Shown here one piece after another: positions 9,926-20,500 of a DNA stretch of 64,000 nucleotides. Under the pieces are notes generated by a model. It was not told where the DNA came from, searched no databases, and saw only the letters and a list, made by a program, of their open reading frames with translations. The translations under genes were made by a program, and so were the position numbers. The stretch covers positions 129,198,140-129,262,139 of the forward strand of contig OY755039.1 of assembly GCA_963576565.1 (NCBI GenBank). Direction: 5' to 3'. The first letter of the stretch is position 1, and each line of letters begins with the position of its first letter. The stretch is from Aspidapion aeneum. Its lineage: Eukaryota > Arthropoda > Insecta > Coleoptera > Brentidae.

Positions 9926-12900
9926 GAGTGTTGCTTGCTAGATGTACGATAATTATCGATTTTGTACGATAATATAACGAATGTACGATGTACGATAGTA
10001 CGATAATTTATAAATTACAACTAAAAATCCTATGAAATCTTACAATATTTTTTCTGGCAAACCTAAATACTCGGTGTGTTTGCTGATAACATGTATAGTT
10101 TGTGAGATATGAATTTTCAAAGTTTTGCCATTTTGGTCTCATTGGATTCCCTATACTAAAAATCGCTAACTGACGTTTTTCCGAATCTACACTGAAGGTG
10201 TGTTTTTTTCGCATCTCTATGACCCCACTTTACTGTAACTCGGTGCGTTTGCTGATAACATGTCTAGTTTGTGAGATTTGAATTTTCAAAGTTTTGCCGT
10301 TTTGGTCTCATGGTATTTCCTATACTAAAAATCGCTGAATGACGTTTTTCCGAATCTACACGGAAGGTGTTGATTTTTCGCATCTCTATGGCCCCACTAT
10401 ACTGTAACTCGGTGCGTTTGCTATACTAAAAATGGCTAAATGACGTTTTTCCGAATCTACACTGAAGGTTTTTTCGCATCTCTATGGTCCCACTATACTG
10501 TAACTCGGTGCGTTTGCTAATAACATGTATAGTTTGTGAGATATGAATTTTCAAAGTTTGGCCATTTTGGTCTCATGGGATTCCATATACTAAAAATCGC
10601 TAAATGACGTTTTTCCGAATCTACAATGAAGGTGTGGTTTTTTCGCATCTCTATGGTCCCACTATACTGTAACTCGGTGCGTTTGCTAATAACATGTATA
10701 GTTTGTGAGATATGAATTTTCAAAGTTTTGCCATTTCGGTCTCATGAGATTCCCTATACTAAAAATCGCTAAATGACGTTTTTCCGAATCTACACGAAAG
10801 GTGTGGTTTTTTCGCATCTCTATGGTCCCACTATACTGTAACTCGGTGCGTTTGCTAATAACATGTATAGTTTGTGAGATATGAATTTTCAAAGTTTTGC
10901 CATTTTGATCTCATTGGATTCTTTATACTAAAAATCCCTAAATGACGTTTTTCCGAATCTACACTGAAGGTGTGGTTTTTTTGCATCTCTATGGCCCCAC
11001 TATACTGTAACTCGGTGCGATTGCTAATAACATGTATAGTTTGTGAGATATGAATTTTCAAAGTTTTGCCATTTTGGTCTCATGGGATTCCCTATACTAA
11101 GAATCGCTAAATGACGTTTTTTCGAATCTACACTGAAAGTGTGGTTTTTTCGCATCTCTATGGCCCCACTATACTGTAACTCGGTGCGTTAGCTAATAAC
11201 ATGTATAGTTTGTGAGATATGAATTTTCAAAGTTTTGCCATTTTGGTCTAAAAATACTATACTAAAAATCGCTAAATGACGTTTTTCCGAATCTACACTG
11301 TAAGTGTGGTTTTTTCGCATCTCTATGGCCCCACTATACTATAACTCGGTGCGTTAGCTAATAACATGTATAGTTTGTGAGATATGAATTTTCAAAGTTT
11401 TGCCATTTTGGTCTCATGGTATTCCCAATACTAAAAATCGCTAAATGACGTTTTTCCGAATCTACACTGAAAGTGTGGTTTTTTCACATCTCTAGGACCC
11501 CACTATACTGTAACTCGGTGCGTTAGCTAATAGCATGTATAGTTTAGGAGATATGAATTTTCAAAGTTTTTCCATTTTGGTCTCATGCGATTCCGTATAC
11601 TAAAAATCGCTAAATGTCGTTTTTCCGAATCTACACTGAAAGTGTGGTTTTTTCGCATCTCTATGGCCCCACTATACTATAACTCGGTGCGTTAGCTAAT
11701 AACATGTATAGTTTGTGAGATATGAGTTTTCAAAGTTTTGCCATTTTGGTCTCATGGTGTTCCCAATACTAAAAATCGCTAAATGACTTTTTTTTTAATC
11801 TACACTGAAAGTGTGGTTTTTTCGCATCTCTAGGACCCCACTATACAGTAACTCGGTGCGTTTGCTAATAACATGTATAGTTTGTGAGATATAAATTTTC
11901 AAAGTCTTGACATTTTGGTCTCATGGGATTCCCTATACTAAAAAGCGCTAAATGACGTTTTTCCGAATCTACAATGAAGGTGTGGTTTTTTCGCATCTCT
12001 ATGGCCCCACTATATTGTAACTCGATGCGTTTGCTAATAACATGTATAGTTTGTGAGATATGAATTTTCAAAGTTTTGCCATTTCGGTCTCATGGGATTC
12101 CCTATACTAAAAATCGCTAAATGACGTTTTTCCGAATCTACACGGAAGGTGTGGTTTTTTCGCATCTCTATGGTCCCACTATACTGTTACTCGGTGCGTT
12201 TGCTAATAACATGTATAGTTTGTGAGATATGAATTTTCAAAGTTTTGCCATTTTGATCTCATTGGATTCTTTATACTAAAAATCGCTAAATGACGTTTTT
12301 CCGAATCTACACTGAAGGTGTGGTTTTTTTGCATCTCTATGGCCCCACTATACTGTAACTCGGTGCGATTGCTAATAACATGTATAGTTTGTGAGATATG
12401 AATTTTCAAAGTTTTGCCATTTTGGTCTCATGGGATTCCCTATACTTTTGGTCTAAAAATACTATACTAAAAATCGCTAAATGACGTTTTTCCGAATCTA
12501 CACTGAAAGTGTGGTTTTTTCGCATCTCTATGGCCCCACTATACTATAACTCGGTGCGTTAGCTAATAACATGTATAGTTTGTGAGATATGAATTTTCAA
12601 AGTTTTGCCATTTTGGTCTCATGGTATTCCCAAAACTAAAAATCGCTAAATGACGTTTTTCCGAATCTACACTGAAAGTGTGGTTTTTTCACATCTCTAG
12701 GACCCCACTACACTGTAACTCGGTGCGTTAGCTAATAGCATGTATAGTTTAGGAGATGAATTTTCAAAGTTTTGCCATTTTGGTCTCATGGGATTCCCTA
12801 TACTAAAAATCGCTAAATGTCGTTTTTCCGAATCTACACTGAAAGTGTGGTTTTTTCGCATCTCTATGGCCCCACTATACTATAACTCGGTGCGTTAGCT

Positions 12901-14915
12901 AATAACATGTATAGTTTGTGAGATATGAGTTTTCAAAGTTTTGCCATTTTGGTCTCATGGTATTCCCAATACTAAAAATCGCTAAATGACGTTTTTCCGA
13001 ATCTACACTGAAAGTGTGGTTTTTTCGCATCTCTAGGACCCCACTATACTGTAACTCGGTGCGTTAGCTAATAACATGTATAGTTTGGAGATATGAATTT
13101 TCAAAGTTTTGCCATTTTGGTCTCATGGGATTCCCTATACTAAGAATCGCTAAATGACGTTTTTTTGAATCTACACTGAAAGTGTGGTTTTTTCGCATAT
13201 CTATGGCCCCACTATACAGTAACTCGGTGCGTTTGCTAATAACATGTATAGTTTGTGAGATATAAATTTTCAAAGTCTTGACATTTTGGTCTCATGGGAT
13301 TCCCTATACTAAAAATCGCTAAATGACGTTTTTCCGAATCTACACGGAAGGTGTGTTTTTTTCGCATCTCTGTGGCCCCACTATACAGTAACTCGGTGTG
13401 TTTGTTAATAACATGTATATTTTGTGAGATATGAATATTTAAAGTTTTGCCATTTTGGTCTAAAAATACTATACTAAAAATCGCTAAATGACGTTTTTCC
13501 GAATCTACACTGAAAGTGTGGTTTTTTCGCATCTCTATGGCCCCACTATACTATAACTCGGTGCGTTAGCTAATAACATGTATAGTTTGTGAGATATGAA
13601 TTTTCAAAGTTTTGCCATTTTGGTCTCATGGTATTCCCAATACTAAAAATCGCTAAATGACGTTTTTCCGAATCTACACTGAAAGTGTGGTTTTTTCACA
13701 TCTCTAGGACCCCACTATACTGTAACTCGGTGCGTTAGCTAATAGCATGTATAGTTTAGGATATATGAATTTTCAAAATTTTGCCATTTTGGTCTCATGG
13801 GATTCCCCATACTAAAAATCGCTAAATGACGTTTTTCCGAATCTACACTGAAAGTGTGGTTTTTTCGCATCTCTATGGCCCCACTATACTATAACTCGGT
13901 GCGTTAGTTAATAACATGTATAGTGTGTGAGATATGAGTTTTCAAAGTTTTGCCATTTTGGTCTCATGGTATTCCCAATACTAAAAATCGCTAAATGACG
14001 TTTTTCCGAATCTACACTGAAAGTGTGGTTTTTTAGCATCTCTAGGACCCCACTATACTGTAACTCGGTGCGTTAGCTAATAACATGTATAGTTTGGGAG
14101 ATATGAATTTTCAAAGTTTTGCCATTTTGGTCTCATGGGATTCCCTATACTAAGAATCGCTAAATGACGTTTTTTTGAATCTACACTGAAAGCGTGGTTT
14201 TTTCGCATCTCTATGGCCCCACTATACAGTAACTCGGTGCGTTAGCTAATAACATGTATAGTTTGTGAGATATAAATTTTCAAAGTCTTGACATTTTGGT
14301 CTCATGAGATTCCCTATACTAAAAATCGCTAAATGTCGTTTTTCCGAATCTACATGGAAAGTGTGTTTTTTTCGCATCTCTATGGCCCCACTATACAGTA
14401 ACTCGGTGTGTTTGCTAATAACATGTATAGTTTGTGAGATATAAATTTTCAAAGTCTTGACATTTTGGTCTCATGGGATTCCCTATACTAAAAATCGCTA
14501 AATGACGTTTTTCCGAATCTACACGGAAGGTGTGGTTTTTTCGCATCTCTATGGCCCCACTATACAGTAACTCGGTGCGTTTGCTAATAACATGTATGGT
14601 TTGTGAGATATGAATTTTCAAAGTTTTGCCATCGGCTATAAAAAATTTGAACAGCACTGGAATACTTGACATTACCCATAACGATCGAGTCAGGGGATTC
14701 ACACCAATTTGCGGGGTTCACCGAATTTGGTTTATTATTGTTTTGCTCTTTGCATTTTATATATTTGGCTCGTGCATCGGACGTTTTTGTATTAATTTTC
14801 TCGTGTTAAAGGACATTTATTTTCAACCCAAGTTTAGTTTAGATTTTGTACGATAACGTACGATAATTTTAAACGGCTCTTGCAATAATTCTTTTTGTGA
14901 CGTGTAGCAACACTG
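9926..14915. mobile_element. hAT-like transposon carrying a satellite array
   Basis: The left end is GAGTGTTGCTTGC and the right end, inverted, is CAGTGTTGCTACACG, so terminal repeats of about 9-10 bp differ at the first base. GTCTACAT lies on both sides (9918-9925 and 14916-14923): an 8-bp target duplication. The paralogous repeat R at 8787 has one uninterrupted copy of this site. Several GTACGATA words lie just inside both ends (about 9940-10005 and 14848-14865), like the subterminal motifs that hAT transposases bind. The interior is mostly a ~169-bp tandem array plus a ~280-bp unique stretch (14633-14915). I see no transposase, so it is non-autonomous. Confidence 0.88.
10069..14632 (+). 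repeat. ~169-bp satellite array, about 27 units
   Basis: Each unit carries, in order, AACTCGGTGCGTT, AACATGTATAGTTTGTGAGA, TTTTCAAAGTTTTGCC, a CGCTAAATGACGTTTTTCCG stretch and GGTTTTTTCGCATCTCTA. AACTCGGTGCG or a close variant recurs about every 169 bp. One short unit (10407 to ~10502) lacks about 74 bp. A 68-codon minus-strand open frame appears in many units, but 169 is not a multiple of three, so the array is not one long protein; I treat those frames as accidental. Higher-order copying is visible: the unit at 10855-11061 is nearly repeated at 12203-12409, exactly 1,348 bp or about eight units later. Confidence 0.95.
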
Positions 14916-15039
14916 GTCTACATGACCAAACACACGCATGCGCACTTGAAAATTTGCATCCGCGAATTTACATTTGCCATTGTTTCCAAAGCCACTTTTC
15001 GATTCTTTGAACATGTATTTATGCTTTAACGTATTTGGG

Positions 15040-15900
15040 TCCAACAATTCAACGTTTTGTTGGGTTAAAAATTCAATGGATTTTTGTGCTTTGTGCAAAC
15101 TTGCATTGTTATGCTGGAGGATGATTCGTCGTTCGGGGTTCGTTTTTCGAAGCTCAGTGTTCGGTTTTGATAAAAAACCTCATTTTTTTCTTTTATTTTC
15201 GAATTTTATTTTTATTTGTTCCAATTTTTCATAAACTAAAATTTTGTCGTTAACAAAAAATTGTTAGTCTTAAATTTATATTTATCCTAACTAGATGGGT
15301 TAATTATTAGTTAATATAAAATTAATCTAAAGCATAATTGCATAAAATTGCGAGAATTCAACGCAAAAAATGTAACTTGCATTCTAAATTTAATAATTAT
15401 TATTTTAATTCTTATTTCTTTATTTTATATACTTTGGCACTACCAGCGTCCTCTATCGTGTTTTTCACAGATCAATCAAATTTAAAATATAGTGATATGG
15501 TTTCCAATAGAGGGTGAAGTGCTGTGCGCATGTCCGCAAAACACAGAGTGTGTGTGACACCGTAAGCTGCGCGTCGCCATGTCCGAAACCGACAACATTT
15601 AAAAATTAAAATTATAGTAAAAATTTACTTTGAAATTCCGCTAATAATTAACATAATTGTGCCGCCATCGTTTTGGAACTTCAAGCCACATAGCTCTTGT
15701 ATATAGGTGTACACCTAGAGCCCTGGAAACAGCGGTAAGTCCCTCTCCATGAGGCTATATCACCATTTTCTTTCTCTTTCAACTTTTCGCTGCAATTTTT
15801 AATTAATTTCTTTCGTTAGTTAAATGAATTTTTTGCGCCAATGTTTACAACAGTCCACTAATTCTACCAGAACCCCATCTGAGCCGTCGGAGTGCTACAC
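15040..15900. other. No gene seen
   Basis: Mostly AT-rich. A less AT-rich part near 15430-15600 and the words around 15700-15780 (GTGTACACC, TCCCTCTCCATGAGG) show no coding frame or RNA gene I can defend. Confidence 0.3.
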
Positions 15901-15904
15901 TCAG

Positions 15905-16170
15905 GGATGACTTTTGGCAAACAATTGGCAACCATTTTTTTTTAATACACTTCGAGAACGGATGACTTTTGTTGGCTTTTCACCTTGGAACATCCAAACA
16001 GACGAATGACGTTTATTTTCGGGTTTATATGAGTAAATCCATGATTCGTCACCACTGACAATGCTATAGAAGTTTTTCTAGTTCCTGTCTGAAAGCGGTC
16101 TAGAGTTTTCTGACACCAATTGACCCTAGCTTCCTTCTTCATCTTCGGTTAACAGATGCTAATTTTTCAT
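15905..16170 (-). pseudogene. mariner transposase fragment, frameshifted
   Basis: On the minus strand one frame gives EARVNWCQKTLDRFQTGT (within 15942-16142), close to the conserved region of mariner transposases that ends with WC and precedes the second catalytic Asp. A second frame (about 16065 down to 15960) gives SIVSGDESWIYSY then SVWMFQGEKPTKV, which contains the family's GDESW block with its catalytic Asp. Joining the two needs a frameshift near 16070. Sequence beyond (KKNGCQLFAKS-like) is also in the expected order. The N-terminal DNA-binding region and the rest of the catalytic domain are missing, so this is a relic. The host strand and order agree with mariner; subfamily unknown. 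Confidence 0.8.
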
Positions 16171-16210
16171 GCAAATTTTTTTGAATTGAAGTCTTTGAAA
16201 TCCCTAATGA

Positions 16211-16330
16211 AGCAGGCGCAGATCTACGGAAGGGGAAAAAGTGGAATTTCCCCGCCCCCAAATCATAAACTATGTATAGTATTGACACACAGAATACACC
16301 TCCTGTTCACTATGCAAAATAGTTTTGATG
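16211..16330 (-). repeat. ~170-bp dispersed repeat S, copy 1 (partial)
   Basis: It contains GGCGCAGATCTACGG, GGAATTTCC and ACACACAGAATACACCTC, then ACTATGCAAAATAGTTTT. These are the inverse or direct equivalents of words in copies at 38285-38455, 39855-39930 and 58732-58905. It is non-coding. Confidence 0.6.
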
Positions 16331-16533
16331 TATGTTTACATCGTTGGAAAGGAAATTTCTTCGGCTTTAAAAATAAGTTTTAAAACCAGATATGTGGGAC
16401 AGTAAAATTTAGGATAATTTAAAAAAAAATAGTTTTTTCCACACCTCTTATTTATTTAAATGCCTATAAAAGGTGCGCCACTTATGAAGGGGGGCGTGTT
16501 ATACATCGTTAGAGAGTACTTTTCATCAGTCTC

Positions 16534-17149
16534 TGAACAAGTTTCCCAACTTGTTTTTATTTTTGTAAATAATTATATTCTCTAATTTTCACTTAAAATT
16601 AGAGAAGCTATCTCTCTTAGTTTTTAAATATTTTTGGGTTACATTTTCTACGCTTACAAGCGTTTCTAGAATATTATTTTGATTTACTTTACGCTATATC
16701 TTTCCATATTTTAAATTTAAACTTCGCGCGCTTCTTCCAGCAATGAAGGATTTGAGATAAGCGGCTAAATTCGGCCTAGCAGACGAAAACGCCGATTGTC
16801 TGCGCGAAAACTCAACCACGCGCCACGTGCAAGGAAAGTCACCGCACCGCTATTATTTTATATTAAAATTGTGGAAACTATTAATTTTACGCTTTAGTTT
16901 ATTAGATATTAGTGTTTGGAACATTTTGAACTATAGAACAATGGAGAGTCTGGTACTTCGCGTATAATCGGGCTGGCCAGCCAAGTAGCTACAAAAGACA
17001 TCTAATGGTAAGTCGTTTCTTGATAATTTTTCATTGCTGCGCTATTTTTAGTATTTAAGTTTTTAGGCTCTTTTTTCCCTGTTTTTCTCGAGCTATCTCG
17101 AGTGGTCCTTCGGTATATTTTATTTTCTACAGAAGGCCTAACCTCACCA
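16534..17149 (+). repeat. BEL/Pao 5' LTR (616 bp)
   Basis: It starts TGAACAAGTTTCCCAACTTG and ends CCTAACCTCACCA. An 18-base stretch just inside its start (TCTCTAATTTTC and GAAGCTATCTCTCTTAG context) matches 22970 onward base for base as read. Compared with the 3' LTR it lacks 44 bp at 17081-17083, where GTT microhomology flanks the gap. It would supply promoter and 5' transcript end; I could not place the start site. Confidence 0.95.
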
Positions 17150-17151
17150 TT

Positions 17152-17168
17152 TGGTCCAGGTTCGAGCC
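17152..17168 (+). promoter_or_regulatory. Probable tRNA primer-binding site
   Basis: TGGTCCAGGTTCGAGCC begins two bases after the 5' LTR. TGG is the usual complement of a tRNA CCA tail. TGGTCC followed after three extra bases by TTCGAGCC resembles the complement of a eukaryotic tRNA-Tyr 3' end, but the AGG interruption makes that tRNA uncertain. Confidence 0.5.
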
Positions 17169-17519
17169 TGATAACAGGACCCCGGGAAAAATTAAAGTCT
17201 AAATCGCATTTTGTTAAAAATAAAATTTTTAATAAATACGCATGACCTTGATCTTTTTGCTGTGCTAGCAGTAAAAATAACAAGTAAAAAAGTACCGAAC
17301 GCGCATTGTTTTCGCGCATTTCCTACCTCTTTTTGGCTTGGCGTCGTCTGCACGTAGGAAAAGTTTCCAACACCACGATATTAGAGAGGTAAATGAGACT
17401 TGTTTACATTTTTTATCGCCTATTTTCTTTTCTTTTTAAACGCTTTTAATTTTTAAATATTAAAAATTTTGGAAACTAATCGTTCACCTGTTTTAACGGA
17501 GTTTTTTAAAAACATCACA

Positions 17520-20500
17520 ATGAGTACGCAACTTAAGAAGTTAGTAGCACTCCGTAATGTGCAACATAATCGCATTAATACTCTTCATAACTTAGCTAAT
17601 GCATGCCTAACGGATGATACAAAAAAACCGTGTTTACAGGTTCGACTTATCGACCTTGATGAAATGAAAGAAACATTTTTTATTTATCAAAATCAAATAA
17701 TAGAGGCTTATTCGGCAAGTCCGGAGAGATTGGAAGAAGAAAATGAACGCCTTACTGAGTTTGACGACAGCTTCTATGATATTAAAAGAATTCAAAAACA
17801 ACTATTTGAGGTGAAAATTGAAGCTCCTCAACCTCAAAACTTAACGCAAATTTCAAATTCTTCTGATCCAGACCGCTTTATGGCGTCTTTAATGCCAAGA
17901 CTGCGCATTGTCGAATTTCATGGCGACATCACTAAGTTTCCAACCTTTCTAGATATGTACAATAGTTCTGTACACAATAATCCTAGTATTCCTACAAACG
18001 CTAAATTTAATTTGTTACTGTCCTACCTAAAAGGACCGCCCTTAAACGTAGTTAAACATTTACAAATAACCGACGCTAATTATATAATCGCTTACAATAC
18101 GCTTCTAAAACGCTATCATAACCCCCGCTTATCGGCTCAAACTTATTGGCGCTCCGTGTATAATTTTCCCGCTCTCAAAGACGACAATCCAGAAACGCTG
18201 CGCAGGCTGCTTGATGTTTTTTCAGAAAACATTGAGGCTTTAAAAACTCTAAATTACGACACTGATCAATGGTGTTTTCCGCTCGCCAACATTTTACTAG
18301 ATAAATTGCCTGAGGTACTACTTTCGCGCTTTGAACTAGCTAATTCTAGGTCTAATGAAATGCCCAAATATCAAGAAATTTATAATTTCCTTGAAACTCA
18401 ATGTAATTCGCTTTATTCGCTACAATCTAAAAATAGATTTAAAAATAATAAACAGTTTTATAAAAATAACGCCTCGCCTTATTATACAAAAACGCTACTT
18501 GGTACGGAAAATACTCATTCTAAAGATAGATGCGCTTTTTGTGATTCTAACACACATTCAATATATTTATGTCACGCATTTAAAGGTAAATCTCCCTACG
18601 AACGCTATACTTACGCTAAAAATAAGAAACTATGTTTCAATTGTTTAAGCTCAATACATTTAACAAATTCTTGTCAAAGTCTACGCTCATGTCGCTATTG
18701 CCCTGGTAATCAAAGACATCACTCATTAATTCATTTTGAGCGAAATTCTAATTACTTTAATTCTCAAAATCAAAATAGATCACATTTTGATGCTAACGTG
18801 AATTTCTCACACAATCTCTCTAATATTTCTCCCAACGCGTCTCCAAGTAGTGCACCACGTGGTTACTTGGCCAGCCAGCAAAGTTTTAGATCCCCGGCTA
18901 CTGGTTGTCCGCTTCAAAATTACTCTACTCAAAATAATTTCCCTCAAAGTGCCTCTTCTCAAAATAATCAAAATTTTACTTCGACGTCTTCTAATTCACA
19001 AGTACCAATCGCAACTCCTTCAGGTTCTAACCCCACGCATTGTGGTTTTATTTCTGCGCAATCGCAAGTTTTATTGTCAACTATCCTAGTAAAAATTCAA
19101 GACGTCCGCGGTAACTTTCAAACAGTTAGAGCCGTGTTAGACAGCGGTTCGCAAAACACTTTTTGTTCTCAAAAATTAGCGCAACAATTGGGCCTTCCAA
19201 GACAACCCTTATGTTCAAATATACAGGGGGTTGGAGGCAACTCTCTTACTTCTGATCTAGGATCGATTTTTATTAAAATTTGTAATTTTCAAAAACCAGA
19301 TATTTTTGTGTCTACGCAAGCGATTATTTTGCAAAAGGTTTGTACTGATTTACCGTCAGTAAAAATAAATACAGAAAATTGGCATTTTATAAAAAATTTA
19401 CCCTTAGCAGATCCCACTTTTTACAACCCTTCGCCTGTAAATTTACTAATTGGTATGGATCTATTTCCACTAATTATACAGGGTGAAAAAATCGCTAGCG
19501 ATGATCCAAGTCATCCCTTTGCTATGGGAACTATTTTCGGCTATATTTTGATGGGACAAATAAATCAACCCTTAATTTCTACCCCGCCAATTAATGCTCT
19601 TTTTTGTCAAAATGAAAATGACTCGCTTTCGCAATTAATTTCAAAATTTTGGGAAACCGACTGCGTCCCCCAAAAAACTCATTTGAAACCAGAGGATGAA
19701 ATTTGTGAAAATTATTTTAAACAGAGCGTGTCGCGTAATCAAGACGGCCGGTATACTGTCTCCCTTCCCTTTCGCACATCTGAAAATCCACCGCAGTTTC
19801 CCGCAATAAAACAAGTCGCGCTAATTCGTTTCTTATCTTTAGAAAAAAAACTGCTTCGCGATAAAAACTTGTATTGTGAATATTCTAAATTTATGAATGA
19901 ATATTTGGAATTGGGTCATATGGACTATGACTCAGAAAAAGAAGACGATTCAGACAGCTATTTTATTCCACATTTCGCTGTTGTTAAAAATGAAGCTATC
20001 ACTACTAAGACAAGGGTAGTTTTTAATGCGAGTATTACTGACCCTTTTACGCATATTTCGCTTAATCAAGTGTTATTATCGGGTCCGAAACTACAAAAAG
20101 ATATTATTCAAATATTATTACATTTTCGCCTTAACCCTGTGACGCTCACCTGCGATATTCAAAAAATGTATCGTGGTATAAATATCAACCCTGATCATCA
20201 AAAATACCAAAAAATATTTTGGCGGTTTAACCCTAATGAAAAAGTTTCCGTTTTTAAACTACGAACTGTCACTTACGGAGTGAACTGTTCACCATATCTC
20301 GCTTTACGCACCCTTCAGCACTTAGCTGAGTCCGAATATGATAACTACCCTCACGCTGCTAAAGTTATACTTAACGATACCTATATTGATGACGTCACTA
20401 CTTCATGTAAAACGGTTCAAGAGGCGTTAAATTTGCAGCAAGAGCTTACGGAGTTATTAGGAAACGCTGGCTTGAAATTACACAAATGGTCTAGCAATCG

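Larger units (their letters stand above)
9822..15040 (+). repeat. Dispersed repeat R, copy 2, split by a transposon
   Basis: The left part (9822-9925) contains TTTTACAGAAAAAAACATAA and GCCTCCACTCACA. The right part (14916-15040) contains CATTGTTTCCAAAGCCA and TTCGATTCTTTGAACATG. Together they reproduce the order seen in copy 1 at about 8675-8905. The gap is filled by the 4,990-bp element at 9926-14915. Confidence 0.85.

Noticed and set aside
10069..14632. CRISPR-like array
   Set aside because: The repeats are contiguous ~169-bp units without unique spacers, in an insect-type genome.
10517..14702. A series of similar 68-95 codon minus-strand frames that looks like a gene family
   Set aside because: They are one per satellite unit; the unit length is not a multiple of three, start and stop fall in the same unit position, and substitutions show no codon bias.
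17002..17319. 105-codon minus-strand frame over the 5' LTR
   Set aside because: It crosses the LTR and leader; no domain, and the 3' LTR indel breaks it.
17469..17519. Upstream extension of the BEL/Pao frame (17 codons from a TTG)
   Set aside because: There is no ATG before 17520 and TTG starts are not expected in animals.
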